A DNA stretch of 64,000 nucleotides from Streptomyces sp. GSL17-111 (lineage in GTDB: Bacteria > Actinomycetota > Actinomycetes > Streptomycetales > Streptomycetaceae): positions 3,962,001 to 4,026,000 of the forward strand of contig NZ_JBAJNS010000001.1 in the NCBI RefSeq assembly GCF_037911585.1, read 5' to 3'. How positions within the stretch are numbered: position 1 is the stretch's first letter; every line of letters begins with the position of its first letter. Below the pieces are notes generated by a model, which saw only the letters and a list, made by a program, of their open reading frames with translations, searched no databases and was not told the origin of the DNA. Of the stretch, positions 52,266 through 61,258 are shown piece after piece. The position numbers and the translations under genes are program-made.

Positions 52266-53596
52266 CCTACTGGGCCGAACACCTCTGGCTGGAGGACCGC
52301 GTGGTCCCCGGCGTGGCCCTGGACGTCGCGGACGGCCGCGTCGCCGCCGTCCGCCGGGACGTGCCCGCCCCGCCGCCCGGCGCCGAGGTGCTGCGCGGCT
52401 TCACCCTCCCGGGCACGGCCAACGCGCACAGCCACGCCTTCCACCGGGCCCTGCGCGGCCACGTCCAGGCGGGCAGCGGCGACTTCTGGACCTGGCGCGA
52501 CCAGATGTACCGCGTCGCCGACCGCCTCACCCCCGACACGTACCACGCGCTGGCGCGGGCCGTGTACGCCGAGATGGCGCTCGCCGGGATCACCTGCGTC
52601 GGTGAGTTCCACTACCTGCACCACACCCCCGGCGGGCGGCCCTATGCCGATCCGAACGCCATGGGCCGGGCACTCGTCGCCGCCGCCGCCGAGGCGGGCG
52701 TCCGCATCACCCTGCTCGACACCTGCTACCTGTCCGCCGGCTTCGGGCAGCCGCCCACCCGGCCGCAGCTGCGGTTCTCCGACGGCACCGCCGAGGCGTG
52801 GGCCGAACGGGCGGGCGCCCTCCCGGAGGACGCCAACACGCGGATCGGCGCCGCCGTCCACTCCGTGCGCGCCGTGCCCGCCGACCAGCTGGAGACCGTC
52901 GCCCGGTGGGCGGAGGAACGCCGCGCGCCCCTGCACGTCCACCTCTCCGAGCAGCCCGCCGAGAACGCGGCCTGCCAGGACGCCCACGGCCGCACCCCCA
53001 CCCGGCTCCTCGCCGACCACGGGGTGCTCGGCCCGCGCACCGTCGCCGTCCACGCCACGCACCTGACGGACGCCGACGTCGCCGCCCTCGGCACCGCGGC
53101 CACCGGCGTGTGCATGTGCCCCACCACCGAACGTGACCTCGCCGACGGCATCGGCCCGGCCGTCGCCCTCCAGCGCGCCGGCAGCCCGCTGTCCCTCGGC
53201 AGCGACAGCCACGCCGTGATCGACCTGTTCGAGGAGGCCCGCGCAATGGAGCTCGACGAGCGGCTGCGCACCCGGCGGCGCGGCCACTGGAGCGCCGCCG
53301 GGCTGCTGCACGCGGCGACGGCGGCCGGGCACGCCGCCCTCGGCTGGCCGGAGGCGGGCCGGATCGTCGTCGGAGCACCCGCCGACCTCACCACCGTCGC
53401 GCTGGACACCGTCCGCACCGCCGGGCCCCCGCCGTCGCTCGCCGCCGAGACGGCCGTCCACGCGGCGACGGCGGCGGACGTCCGGCACACGGTCGTGGCC
53501 GGGCGGTACGTCGTGCGGGACGGCGTCCACACCACCGTGCCCGACCCCGCCGCCGCCCTGGCCTCGGCGATCACGGCCGTCACCGACCCCGCCTGA
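52256..53596 (+). CDS. hutF: Formimidoylglutamate deiminase
   Basis: A 446-residue amidohydrolase-superfamily enzyme with the metal motif NAHSHAFHRAL, FHYLHHTPGG, HVHLSEQPAEN, and the late SLGSDSHAVIDLFEE. HutF converts formiminoglutamate to N-formylglutamate and ammonia. It overlaps the M20 gene by 10 nt and precedes hutI by 65 nt, consistent with one transcript. Confidence 0.92.
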   Translation: MPVTYWAEHLWLEDRVVPGVALDVADGRVAAVRRDVPAPPPGAEVLRGFTLPGTANAHSHAFHRALRGHVQAGSGDFWTWRDQMYRVADRLTPDTYHALARAVYAEMALAGITCVGEFHYLHHTPGGRPYADPNAMGRALVAAAAEAGVRITLLDTCYLSAGFGQPPTRPQLRFSDGTAEAWAERAGALPEDANTRIGAAVHSVRAVPADQLETVARWAEERRAPLHVHLSEQPAENAACQDAHGRTPTRLLADHGVLGPRTVAVHATHLTDADVAALGTAATGVCMCPTTERDLADGIGPAVALQRAGSPLSLGSDSHAVIDLFEEARAMELDERLRTRRRGHWSAAGLLHAATAAGHAALGWPEAGRIVVGAPADLTTVALDTVRTAGPPPSLAAETAVHAATAADVRHTVVAGRYVVRDGVHTTVPDPAAALASAITAVTDPA

Positions 53597-53661
53597 CGCC
53601 CGGCCCGTCCGAGCCCCGCCCGCGAAGCCCGAGAACCCGAGCCCCCGACGCAAGGAGCCCC

Positions 53662-54852
53662 ATGGCCGCCGCGACCACCCTCATCCGCGACATCGGGACG
53701 CTGGTCACCGGCGACCCGGAGCTGGGGGAGGGCCCCCTCGGCGTCATCCGGCAGGCGGCCCTCCTCATCGAGGACGACCACGTCGCCTGGGCCGGGCCCG
53801 CCGCGCGGGCCCCCGCCGCCGACACCGCCCACGACGCCGGGGGCCGCGCCTGCCTCCCCGGCTTCGTCGACTCCCACTCCCACCTCGTCTTCGCCGGGGA
53901 CCGCACCGAGGAGTTCAACGCCCGGATGTCGGGCCGCGCGTACACGGCGGGCGGCATCCGCACCACCGTCGCCGCCACCCGCGCCGCGAGCGACGCGGAA
54001 CTGGCCGCCACGCTCGACCGCTACGTGCGCGAGGCGCTGCGTCAGGGCACCACCACGCTGGAGACCAAGTCCGGCTACGGGCTCACCCCGCAGGAGGAGG
54101 CCCGGGCCCTGCGCATCGCCGCCGAGCGCCTGGAGGAGGTCACCTACCTCGGCGCTCACGTCGTCGCCCCCGAGTACGCGGGCACCGACGCGGACGTGGC
54201 CCGCTACGTCGACCTCGTCACCGGGCCCATGCTCGACGCCTGCGCGCCGCACGCCCGCTGGGTGGACGTCTTCTGCGAACGCGGCGCCTTCGACGGCGAC
54301 CAGGCCCGCGCCGTCCTCACCGCCGGTATGGCGCGCGGCCTGCTGCCCCGCGTCCACGCCAACCAGCTCTCCCACGGCCCCGGCGTCCAGCTCGCCGTGG
54401 AGCTCGGCGCCGCCTCCGCCGACCACTGCACCCACCTCACCGACGCCGACGTCGAGGCCCTGGCGGACGGCGACACCGTCGCCACGCTGCTGCCCGGCTG
54501 CGAGTTCTCCACCCGCGCGGAGTACCCCGACGCCCGGCGGCTGCTGGACGCGGGGGTGACGGTCGCCCTGTCCACGGACTGCAACCCCGGCTCCTCCTTC
54601 ACCAGCTCCATGCCCTTCTGCATCGCCGTCGCCGTCCGTGAGATGGGCATGACGCCGGACGAGGCGCTGTGGTCCGCCACCGTCGGCGGGGCCGCCGCCC
54701 TGCGCCGCGAGGACGTCGGCCGGCTGCGCCCCGGCGCCCGCGCGGACCTGATGCTGCTGGACGCCCCCAGCCACGTCCACCTCGCCTACCGTCCCGGCGT
54801 GCCGCTGGTGACCGACGTCTGGCAGCGGGGCGCACGCGTCGTGCACCGATGA
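53662..54852 (+). CDS. hutI: Imidazolonepropionase
   Basis: A 396-residue amidohydrolase with FVDSHSHLVFAGDR (metal site), KSGYGLT, HANQLSHGPGVQL and STDCNPGSS. It opens imidazolonepropionate to formiminoglutamate, supplying HutF. SD AAGGAG precedes the ATG at 53662. Last gene of the hut block in this window. Confidence 0.95.
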   Translation: MAAATTLIRDIGTLVTGDPELGEGPLGVIRQAALLIEDDHVAWAGPAARAPAADTAHDAGGRACLPGFVDSHSHLVFAGDRTEEFNARMSGRAYTAGGIRTTVAATRAASDAELAATLDRYVREALRQGTTTLETKSGYGLTPQEEARALRIAAERLEEVTYLGAHVVAPEYAGTDADVARYVDLVTGPMLDACAPHARWVDVFCERGAFDGDQARAVLTAGMARGLLPRVHANQLSHGPGVQLAVELGAASADHCTHLTDADVEALADGDTVATLLPGCEFSTRAEYPDARRLLDAGVTVALSTDCNPGSSFTSSMPFCIAVAVREMGMTPDEALWSATVGGAAALRREDVGRLRPGARADLMLLDAPSHVHLAYRPGVPLVTDVWQRGARVVHR

Positions 54853-54961
54853 CTTCCCGGCCCCCGGGTCGTCGGTATCGCTGACGGAGCATCGGCTCCC
54901 GGCGGCGGGCCGACGAGGCCGAAGGCCGAGAGACCGACACGGACCACGAGGAGGGTGCCCG

Positions 54962-55573
54962 GTGACGCCCTGGCCGGACGGCACGGAACTGCTGGAGCGC
55001 GCGATCGGCTACGCCCTGGGCGCCCTCGGGGACGTGGCGGCCCCCGCGCTCACCCGTCCCACCCCGTGCCGGGGCTGGGACCTGCGCACGCTCCTGCGTC
55101 ACCTGGACGCCTCGCTCGACGCCCTCCGGGAAGGAGTGGAGTGCGGCCGCGTCGCGCCGGAGCCGACGTGCGAAGCGTCCGGGGACGCCGCCGACCCGGT
55201 GCCGGCCGTGCGGGAACGCGCGGCGCGGCTGCTGGCGGCCGCGACGACGGCGGACCGGTCGGCGGGCGGCCCGCCGCCCGCCGGAACCGCGGGCGCCCGT
55301 CCGCTCGCCCTCGGGGCGGTGACGAGCGCCGGAGCGCTGGAGATCGCCGTGCACGGCTGGGACGTCCACCGGGCCCGGGGCCGCCTCGACCGGCCGGTGC
55401 CCGAGGCGCTGGCCGCCGAGCTGCTGCGGGTCGCGCCGCTGCTGGTGCCGCCCGCGTCCGGTCGCGCGCCCCTGTTCGCCGCCGCCCGCGCGGTGCCGTC
55501 CTCGGCCTCCCCGGGCGAGCGCCTGGTCGCCTACCTCGGCCGCGACCCGCACGCCCCACCCCCGGGTGGTTAG
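54962..55573 (+). CDS. DinB/TIGR03086-type protein
   Basis: A 203-residue helical protein with TPCRGWDLRTLLRHLDASLD near the start (the conserved Trp-x-x-x-x-Leu-x-x-His) and AVHGWDVHRARG later, which together supply putative metal-binding His residues. Members of this mycothiol-dependent maleylpyruvate isomerase-like group are often annotated TIGR03086. GTG start at 54962 behind GGAGG. Its stop overlaps the convergent gene. Confidence 0.8.
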   Translation: MTPWPDGTELLERAIGYALGALGDVAAPALTRPTPCRGWDLRTLLRHLDASLDALREGVECGRVAPEPTCEASGDAADPVPAVRERAARLLAAATTADRSAGGPPPAGTAGARPLALGAVTSAGALEIAVHGWDVHRARGRLDRPVPEALAAELLRVAPLLVPPASGRAPLFAAARAVPSSASPGERLVAYLGRDPHAPPPGG

Positions 55574-56169
55574 GCGTGCGGGCCCGGGGCGTCGGTGGGC
55601 GTCGGACCGGCTGCGGGGCGGCGCGTGCCCGACCGGCCGCCGGGATCGGGGAGGATGACGTCCGCCCGGGGGGAGTCCGGTGACGCGTGGCCCGCCGCGT
55701 TGACGGCCCGCACCGTGAACGTGTAGCTGATCCCCGGCTCCAGCCCGGTGATCTCCGCCTCCAGGGTGTCCGCCCCGACCTCGGCGACCGGGGTGGCCGT
55801 CCCCTGCTGGAAGACCTGGTACGTCGCGACGGCCGATCCGCCGCCCGCGCCGGGGGGCGGCTCCCAGCGCAGCCGTACGGTGTCGGAGCCCACCGCGCGT
55901 ACCGAGAGGTCCTGCGGCGGTGCGGGCGGTGCGGGGGCCGCCTGCGGCCCGGGCGCCGGGAGCGCGTCCCGTGCGGCCGCTCCGCCGGGCGGGTGCGACG
56001 GCTCGGCCGGGACGTCCGGCCGGGCTGTGGCGCTGCCGGACACGCCGGCCGTCAGGGCGAGGGCCAGCGCCGCCACGACGGTGCGCGCCGTCGGTCCGGC
56101 CCCCGGAGAGCGGACCGGAGAGCTGCCCGGGGCGCCGCCCGTCCTGCCGGCCGAATGCCTGCGTGCCAC
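55570..56169 (-). CDS. Secreted fibronectin type III domain protein
   Basis: A 199-residue protein from GTG 56169 (GGGAGG 7 nt upstream). A hydrophobic segment (TVVAALALALTAGVSGSATA) acts as signal or anchor. A Pro-rich linker follows, then one FN3 domain (about 93-180, PPQDLSVRAVGSDTVRLRWE ... ITGLEPGISYTFTVRAVN). The tail is basic and Pro-rich. Probably extracellular, binding partner unknown. Confidence 0.82.
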   Translation of the reverse strand: MARRHSAGRTGGAPGSSPVRSPGAGPTARTVVAALALALTAGVSGSATARPDVPAEPSHPPGGAAARDALPAPGPQAAPAPPAPPQDLSVRAVGSDTVRLRWEPPPGAGGGSAVATYQVFQQGTATPVAEVGADTLEAEITGLEPGISYTFTVRAVNAAGHASPDSPRADVILPDPGGRSGTRRPAAGPTPTDAPGPHA

Positions 56170-56289
56170 CGGAGACCTCCCGAGGAGTGGGGCATGGATG
56201 CCGATGCCTGTCCGATAAGAGCGAATCCTGCTTATTGTGCGGCAGGCGCGGTCACGCTCCGCAAGTCGGCGCGCACACGGGCACGAAGC

Positions 56290-56330
56290 GAGGGCCCGTC
56301 CGGACGGTGCTGTCGTCCGGACGGGCCCTC
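56290..56330 (-). terminator. Terminator hairpin for sigma gene
   Basis: A perfect inverted repeat with 16-bp arms (56290-56305 and 56315-56330) and a 9-nt loop lies 18 nt beyond the sigma factor stop. Confidence 0.85.
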
Positions 56331-56348
56331 GTCGTCGGGCGGGGCGGC

Positions 56349-57230
56349 TCACTCCTCGACGAGGAGCCCCTTGCGCAGCTTGCCCAGCGTGCGGGAGAGC
56401 AGGCGCGAGACGTGCATCTGGGAGATACCCAGCTCCTCGCCGATCTCGGACTGCGTCATGTTCGCCACGAAGCGCAGGGAGAGGATGTGCCGGTCACGGG
56501 CCGGCAGCTCGGCGATGAGCGGCTTGAGGGACTCGACGTACTCGATGCCCTCCAGCCCGTGGTCCTCGTAGCCGATGCGGTCGGCGAGGGCGCCCTCGGA
56601 GTCGTCCTCCTCCGGCTGGGCGTCGAGGGAGCTGGCGGTGTAGGCGTTGCTCGCCGCCATGCCCTCCACGACCTCCTCGCGGGAGATGTTCAGCCGCTGG
56701 GCCAGCTCGGTGACGGTCGGGGCGCGGTCGAGGGACTGGGCCAGCTCGTCGCTCGCCTTGGCCAGGTCCAGGCGCAGCTCCTGGAGCCGGCGCGGCACCC
56801 GGACGGACCAGGAGGTGTCACGGAAGAAGCGCTTGATCTCGCCGATGATCGTCGGCATCGCGAAGGTGGGGAACTCCACGCCCCGGTCGCTCTCGAACCG
56901 GTCGATGGCCTTGATGAGGCCGATCGTCCCCACCTGGACGATGTCCTCCATCGGCTCGCTGCGGGAGCGGAAGCGGGAGGCGGCGAACTTGACCAGGGCC
57001 AGGTTCAGCTCGACCAGGGTGTTGCGGACGTAGGCGTGCTCGTGCGTTCCCTCCTCCGCCGCCGCCAGACGCTCGAAGAGCGTCCTGGACAGGGCCCGCG
57101 CGTCGTGCGGGGCGACCTCGTCGAACGGGGGCATCTCGGGAAGGCCGGTGAAGGCGGCGTCGGGGTCGGCGCCGTCGGAGCCCTCGCGAAGGGTGCGCTC
57201 GGCGTTGACCTCGTCGAGCTGGGGTGACAT
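56349..57230 (-). CDS. SigB/SigF-family RNA polymerase sigma factor
   Basis: A 293-residue group 3 sigma factor. Region 2 contains MEDIVQVGTIGLIKAIDRFE and GEIKRFFRDTSWSVRVPRR, region 3 APTVTELAQRLNISREEV, and region 4 MTQSEIGEELGISQMHVSRL. It faces the STAS/ATPase partner-switch genes at 57510-58544, and a promoter with its class consensus lies between. It is like the SigI stress system, with the same hut neighbourhood as I recall from S. coelicolor. Confidence 0.9.
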   Translation of the reverse strand: MSPQLDEVNAERTLREGSDGADPDAAFTGLPEMPPFDEVAPHDARALSRTLFERLAAAEEGTHEHAYVRNTLVELNLALVKFAASRFRSRSEPMEDIVQVGTIGLIKAIDRFESDRGVEFPTFAMPTIIGEIKRFFRDTSWSVRVPRRLQELRLDLAKASDELAQSLDRAPTVTELAQRLNISREEVVEGMAASNAYTASSLDAQPEEDDSEGALADRIGYEDHGLEGIEYVESLKPLIAELPARDRHILSLRFVANMTQSEIGEELGISQMHVSRLLSRTLGKLRKGLLVEE

Positions 57231-57382
57231 GACTTGTCCTCCTCATTGACCGGCATCCGGCTGCCGGGGCCGTGACGTGCACTGCGAGGTGCGGCGCCTC
57301 CATGGCTGACGTGTTGGCTCGTTCCCTCTTAGGGGTATCGGGTGGTGCGGAGGCATGGCAAGTGCGGTATGCCGAGTGAGGG

Positions 57383-57407
57383 GTTTATGTCCCTTTTGCT
57401 CGGGTAC
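57383..57407 (+). promoter_or_regulatory. SigB-class promoter GTTTA-N14-GGGTAC
   Basis: GTTTA (57383-57387) and GGGTAC (57402-57407), 14 nt apart, match the Streptomyces SigB/SigF-class consensus. It points toward the STAS antagonist gene, so the sigma factor probably drives its own regulators. Confidence 0.7.
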
Positions 57408-57509
57408 CGGTCGCGGGCGTCAAGGCGTAAGGTTCGAACGTGCGAACGCGGGGGTCGAGTGGAGAGCGGCGTCGGGTGTGACCGGCCGTGAAGAGCAGGT
57501 GAGGTGTGC

Positions 57510-57893
57510 ATGGACCGGGGAACGCCCGGGAGTACGAGCAATCGCGGACGGCTGACGGTCGAGGTGCGCCGGGAGGGCGAGACCGCGGTCATCGCGCCCG
57601 AAGGTGAGCTTGACCACCACACGGCCGATGTGTTGCGTGCGCCACTCCATTCCTCGGTCGAGGACGGCTGCACCCGTCTCCTCGTCGACTGTTCCCGGCT
57701 GGAGTTCCTGGACTCCACCGGACTCAACGTGCTGCTGGCCGCCCGGCTGGAGGCCGAGGCCGTCGGCGGGTCCGTCCACCTCGCGGCGATGCGCCCCGTC
57801 GTCGCCCGAGTCTTCGAGATCACCGGTGCGGGCGCCGTCTTCACCGTGCACGAGACGCTCGGGGACGCCCTGCGGGGGCTGCCCGACACATGA
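57510..57893 (+). CDS. STAS-domain anti-sigma factor antagonist
   Basis: A 127-residue RsbV-like protein with the STAS core and the phosphorylatable Ser in FLDSTGLNVLL. In the dephosphorylated state it would bind the ATPase at 58041-58544 and free the sigma factor. I chose ATG 57510 (GGTGAGG upstream); GTG 57504 is two codons longer. Confidence 0.9.
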   Translation: MDRGTPGSTSNRGRLTVEVRREGETAVIAPEGELDHHTADVLRAPLHSSVEDGCTRLLVDCSRLEFLDSTGLNVLLAARLEAEAVGGSVHLAAMRPVVARVFEITGAGAVFTVHETLGDALRGLPDT

Positions 57894-58040
57894 TCACGCG
57901 CGGTGCGTCGTGTGCGGCGTAATCCGCGTCACACGAGCCTGGCCGAATCCGTGGGTGTTCCCTCGGAGTGGCCGGGCAGGAGACCCTCTGTATCTGCTGG
58001 CGGCAAAGTCCAACACGGGAACCGGTGAGGTGAAGGACTC

Positions 58041-58544
58041 ATGAGCACCACCCGGCCCTCTCCGGCGGGCGAAGTCGGCCCGGAGCCCGAAAGTGCTGCG
58101 GGACCCCACCCCACGTCGGCCGGGCAGGTGCGCGAGCTGCGCCAGGTCCGCAGGCTCCGCCTCCTCGGCGTGAGCGGCGCCGTTCAGCGTGCCCGTGACT
58201 TCTGCCGCGAGGCCCTGCACGACTGGGAGTGGCTGCCGGCCACGGGCCAGGACGACCGGGCCGCGGCCGAGGACGTGCTGCTGGTCGTCTCCGAACTGGT
58301 CACGAACGCCTGCCTGCACGCCGGCGGCCCGCAGGAGGTCCGCATCACCCGAGGCCAGAAGTCGGTGCGCGTGGAGGTCCTGGACGGCGGCGACGGGCAG
58401 CCGGCGCCGCGCACCCCGCACCGGGCGGGCCGTCCGGGCGGGCACGGCATGTTCATCGTGCAGCGCCTGTGCGCCGACTGGGGCGTCGCGCACGCTCCCG
58501 ACGGCCACGGGAAGACCGTCTGGGCCGAGCTGGCCCAGCCCTGA
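58041..58544 (+). CDS. RsbW-like anti-sigma factor / serine kinase
   Basis: A 167-residue HATPase_c_2 protein with the N-box VVSELVTNACLHAGG and G-boxes VLDGGDG and GGHGMFIVQRL. It should sequester the sigma factor and phosphorylate the STAS antagonist. It follows the antagonist gene by 147 nt on the same strand. Intact, unlike the related ATPase at 11720-12162. Confidence 0.9.
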   Translation: MSTTRPSPAGEVGPEPESAAGPHPTSAGQVRELRQVRRLRLLGVSGAVQRARDFCREALHDWEWLPATGQDDRAAAEDVLLVVSELVTNACLHAGGPQEVRITRGQKSVRVEVLDGGDGQPAPRTPHRAGRPGGHGMFIVQRLCADWGVAHAPDGHGKTVWAELAQP

Positions 58545-58588
58545 GCCTCCCCGCCTGGGCCGGTCCCCGGCGGGCTGGCCTGCCCGCG

Positions 58589-59713
58589 TCACGACGCCGA
58601 GGTCAGGCTCCGCAGGAGGGCGAGGGCCTCCGCGAGGCCGCTCGGCCGGTGTGTGTGAGCCGCCGGAGCCCCGGCCCAGCCGGGGCCGACGGTGAGGACG
58701 GCCGGCCGGACGCGCGCCCCCCGCACGCCCCAGGCCGTCCGGGCCAGATGCTCCGCGAACCCCCGGCTCGACGTCGAGCGTGACTGGGACCAGAGCACGA
58801 CCGCCGCGGGCCCGGTCCGCCGGACGGCCTCCTCCACGGCGGGCGCCGGGACGGCCGCCCCGAGCATGAGCAGCGGGACGCCGAGCGGACCGCAGGCGGC
58901 GGCGAGCGCCTCCAGCGGCAGCGCGTGCAGCTCGCCGGGCATGCAGGCCAGCACGACGGGGGGCGCGTCGGCGCGGCTCACCGGACGCCCGGCCGGGCCG
59001 CCGGCGACGGAGGCGGCCCGCAGTCTCGCGGAGACGTGCCAGGACAGCAGGTGCTCGACCTCCACGTACCGGTCGCCCTCGGACGCCCACTTCCGCCCCA
59101 CGGCCCGCAGCGCGGGCATCATCACCTCGTCCCACGCCTCCACCAGGCCGTAGGTGGCGACGGCGGCGCTCAGCGCCTGTTCGACCGCCCCGGCGTCGAG
59201 CCGCATCGCGGCCCGTGCCAGGCCACGGCACTCCGGCCGGACCCCGCCGCCCAGCGGCAGCCCGCTCCCGGCTCCCGGGCGGGCCGCACCGCGCCACGGC
59301 CCGTCGTCGGCGGCCACGTCGGGAGCGCCGCCCGCCGGACCTGCCGGGGTCCGCGCGCCCTCGGTGCCCTCCGTCCCCCCGGCCAGCCCGGACGGCTCGG
59401 CCCGCCCGGACTCCCCGGCCTGCCCGGACGGCTCGGACGACGGCTCCGGGCCCGCCCGCCCCCGGGCGCCGCGCAGCGCGGTCGCGGCCGCCTCGGCGGG
59501 GGCCAGGCCCGTGGCCGTCAGCCGGCACATCTCCTCCAGCACCCGGACGTCGTCCGGCGTCCAGCGCCGGTGCCGGCCCTCGGCGCGTGCGGTGGGCCCG
59601 ACGCCGTACCGCCGGTCCCAGGAGCGCAGCGTCGTCGGGGAGACGCCGAGCCGCCGGGAGACGGCTCCGGTGGTGAGCCCCGCGGTGGCGTGTGGAGTGT
59701 CCATGCGGTCCAT
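58589..59713 (-). CDS. MerR-type regulator with B12-binding domain (LitR/CarH-like)
   Basis: A 374-residue protein. It has a MerR DNA-binding domain (about 12-75, TGAVSRRLGVSPTTLRSWDRRYG), a long Gly/Pro/Glu linker, and a C-terminal helical plus Rossmann cobalamin-binding unit with KWASEGDRYVEVEHLLSWHV and PGELHALPLEALAAACG, where the His could ligate cobalt. Light- or B12-responsive LitR/CarH proteins share this plan. It is divergent from an ECF sigma gene, as LitR is from LitS. No carotenoid genes are present. Confidence 0.83.
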   Translation of the reverse strand: MDRMDTPHATAGLTTGAVSRRLGVSPTTLRSWDRRYGVGPTARAEGRHRRWTPDDVRVLEEMCRLTATGLAPAEAAATALRGARGRAGPEPSSEPSGQAGESGRAEPSGLAGGTEGTEGARTPAGPAGGAPDVAADDGPWRGAARPGAGSGLPLGGGVRPECRGLARAAMRLDAGAVEQALSAAVATYGLVEAWDEVMMPALRAVGRKWASEGDRYVEVEHLLSWHVSARLRAASVAGGPAGRPVSRADAPPVVLACMPGELHALPLEALAAACGPLGVPLLMLGAAVPAPAVEEAVRRTGPAAVVLWSQSRSTSSRGFAEHLARTAWGVRGARVRPAVLTVGPGWAGAPAAHTHRPSGLAEALALLRSLTSAS

Positions 59714-59865
59714 ACGGTCAGGATACGACGCACAATCAATGCAAGTTGCTCCCGCTGCATCGATTCACGATGCTCACAGACAACGAGACCGGCCGGACCG
59801 GCAGTGCGTCGGGTCGGCCCCGGAGCCCGCACACCGGGTCCGGCCGTCGGCGGGAGGAGCCCTCC

Positions 59866-60519
59866 ATGCAGGTCAGTCCCACACGCACCGCCCCTCCCGG
59901 GCACGAGCGGGCGCTGCGCGCCCCGGTGGAGGAGCTGCTCGGCGACGAGGAGCTGGCCGCTCGGTTCACCCAGGGGGGTGAACCCGAGCTCGCCGCCGTC
60001 TACGGGCGCTGGGCGGCGCTCGTCCACACCCTCGCCGTGCGGGCCCTCGGTGACGCCTCGGAGGCGGAGGACGTCACGCAGCAGGTGTTCCTCGCGGCCT
60101 GGCGCGGCCGGCACGGCTACCGGCCGGAGCAGGGCCCGCTGGGCGGGTGGCTGGTCGGCATCACACGGCGCCGGATCGCGGACGCCCTGGCGGCCCGCTC
60201 CCGCCGTGGCGACCTGGCAGCGCGGGCCGCCGCGCGCGGCGCCCACGTGGCGCCGGAGCCGGCGGAGGCGGAGGCTGCCCTTGACCGGGTCCTGCTGGCC
60301 CACGAACTGGCCGCGCTCCCGGCGGCGCAGCGGCGCGTGCTGCGCCTGGCCTTCTACGAGGACCTCACCCAGGCGCAGATAGCCGAGCGCACCGGGCTCG
60401 CGCTGGGCACCGTCAAGAGCCACGCCCGGCGCGGCCTGCACCGGCTGCGTACCCGGCTGACCGAACAGGCCGGCCCCCCGACCGCTCCCGTACCACCCGT
60501 TCGGAGGAGTGCACCATGA
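59866..60519 (+). CDS. ECF-type RNA polymerase sigma factor
   Basis: A 217-residue sigma-70 family protein with region 2 (ASEAEDVTQQVFLAAWRGRH) and region 4 (AFYEDLTQAQIAERTGLALG, TVKSHARRGLHRLR). ATG 59866 follows GGGAGGAG at 6 nt. Its stop overlaps the DUF4383 gene (ATGA). The divergent MerR/B12 protein is the likely repressor. Confidence 0.9.
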   Translation: MQVSPTRTAPPGHERALRAPVEELLGDEELAARFTQGGEPELAAVYGRWAALVHTLAVRALGDASEAEDVTQQVFLAAWRGRHGYRPEQGPLGGWLVGITRRRIADALAARSRRGDLAARAAARGAHVAPEPAEAEAALDRVLLAHELAALPAAQRRVLRLAFYEDLTQAQIAERTGLALGTVKSHARRGLHRLRTRLTEQAGPPTAPVPPVRRSAP

Positions 60520-61136
60520 GACTGCAGGACGAACTCCCCGTCGACCACCGCCTGGCCGTCGTCTACCGCTACGGCGCCGCCCTGAGCGGCCTGATCCTCC
60601 TCGTCTTCGGCATCCTCGGCTTCGCCGACCAGCTGGCCTTCTTCGACACCGACGGCACACGCATCGCCGGGCTGTCCAGCAACGGCCTGCTCAGCCTCAT
60701 CTCGGTCGTCTTCGGCGTGCTGTTGATCGTCGGGGCCGTCGTGGGCGGCAACTTCGCCTCGACACTCAACATGACCGTCGGTGCGCTCTTCCTGCTCAGC
60801 GGCTTCGTGCACCTGGCCATCCTGGAACGGTCGGTCAACATCCTGGCCTTCCGGATGCCCAACGTGATCTTCAGCTTCCTGATGGGGCTGCTGATCCTCA
60901 CGTTCGGGATGTACGGGCGGGTAAGTGGCGGACTTCCGCATGACAACCCCTACTGGAAGCGGCGCCACCCCGAACGGGCCGACGCCGAGCGGCCCCGGCC
61001 CACAGCCGGAGCGCTCACCGCAGGCGGCCCGTCCCGCGCCGCCACCGAAAGGGCCTCCTCCGACGCTCTGCCGCCCGGAACTCCGGGCGCGCGACGGAAG
61101 GAGCGGCCGGCGAGGAAGGAGAAGAGCGGAACCTGA
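60516..61136 (+). CDS. DUF4383 membrane protein
   Basis: A 206-residue protein with four TM helices (about 22-42, 55-78, 83-102, 110-130), a pattern typical of DUF4383, then a basic hydrophilic tail of about 70 residues rich in Arg, Pro and Lys. It is coupled to the ECF sigma gene, so it may act as its target or as a membrane-bound controller. Confidence 0.8.
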   Translation: MRLQDELPVDHRLAVVYRYGAALSGLILLVFGILGFADQLAFFDTDGTRIAGLSSNGLLSLISVVFGVLLIVGAVVGGNFASTLNMTVGALFLLSGFVHLAILERSVNILAFRMPNVIFSFLMGLLILTFGMYGRVSGGLPHDNPYWKRRHPERADAERPRPTAGALTAGGPSRAATERASSDALPPGTPGARRKERPARKEKSGT

Positions 61137-61258
61137 CAGGTCCGGCTCGGCGGAGATTCTTCTCCCGCACGGTGCATCCGGAACGGGTGCGCAGCCGGAA
61201 GTGGTTGGTGAAGGTCCGGAGTTCCACGGGCCTCTCCTGAAGGGCTAAGGGAGTTCCC

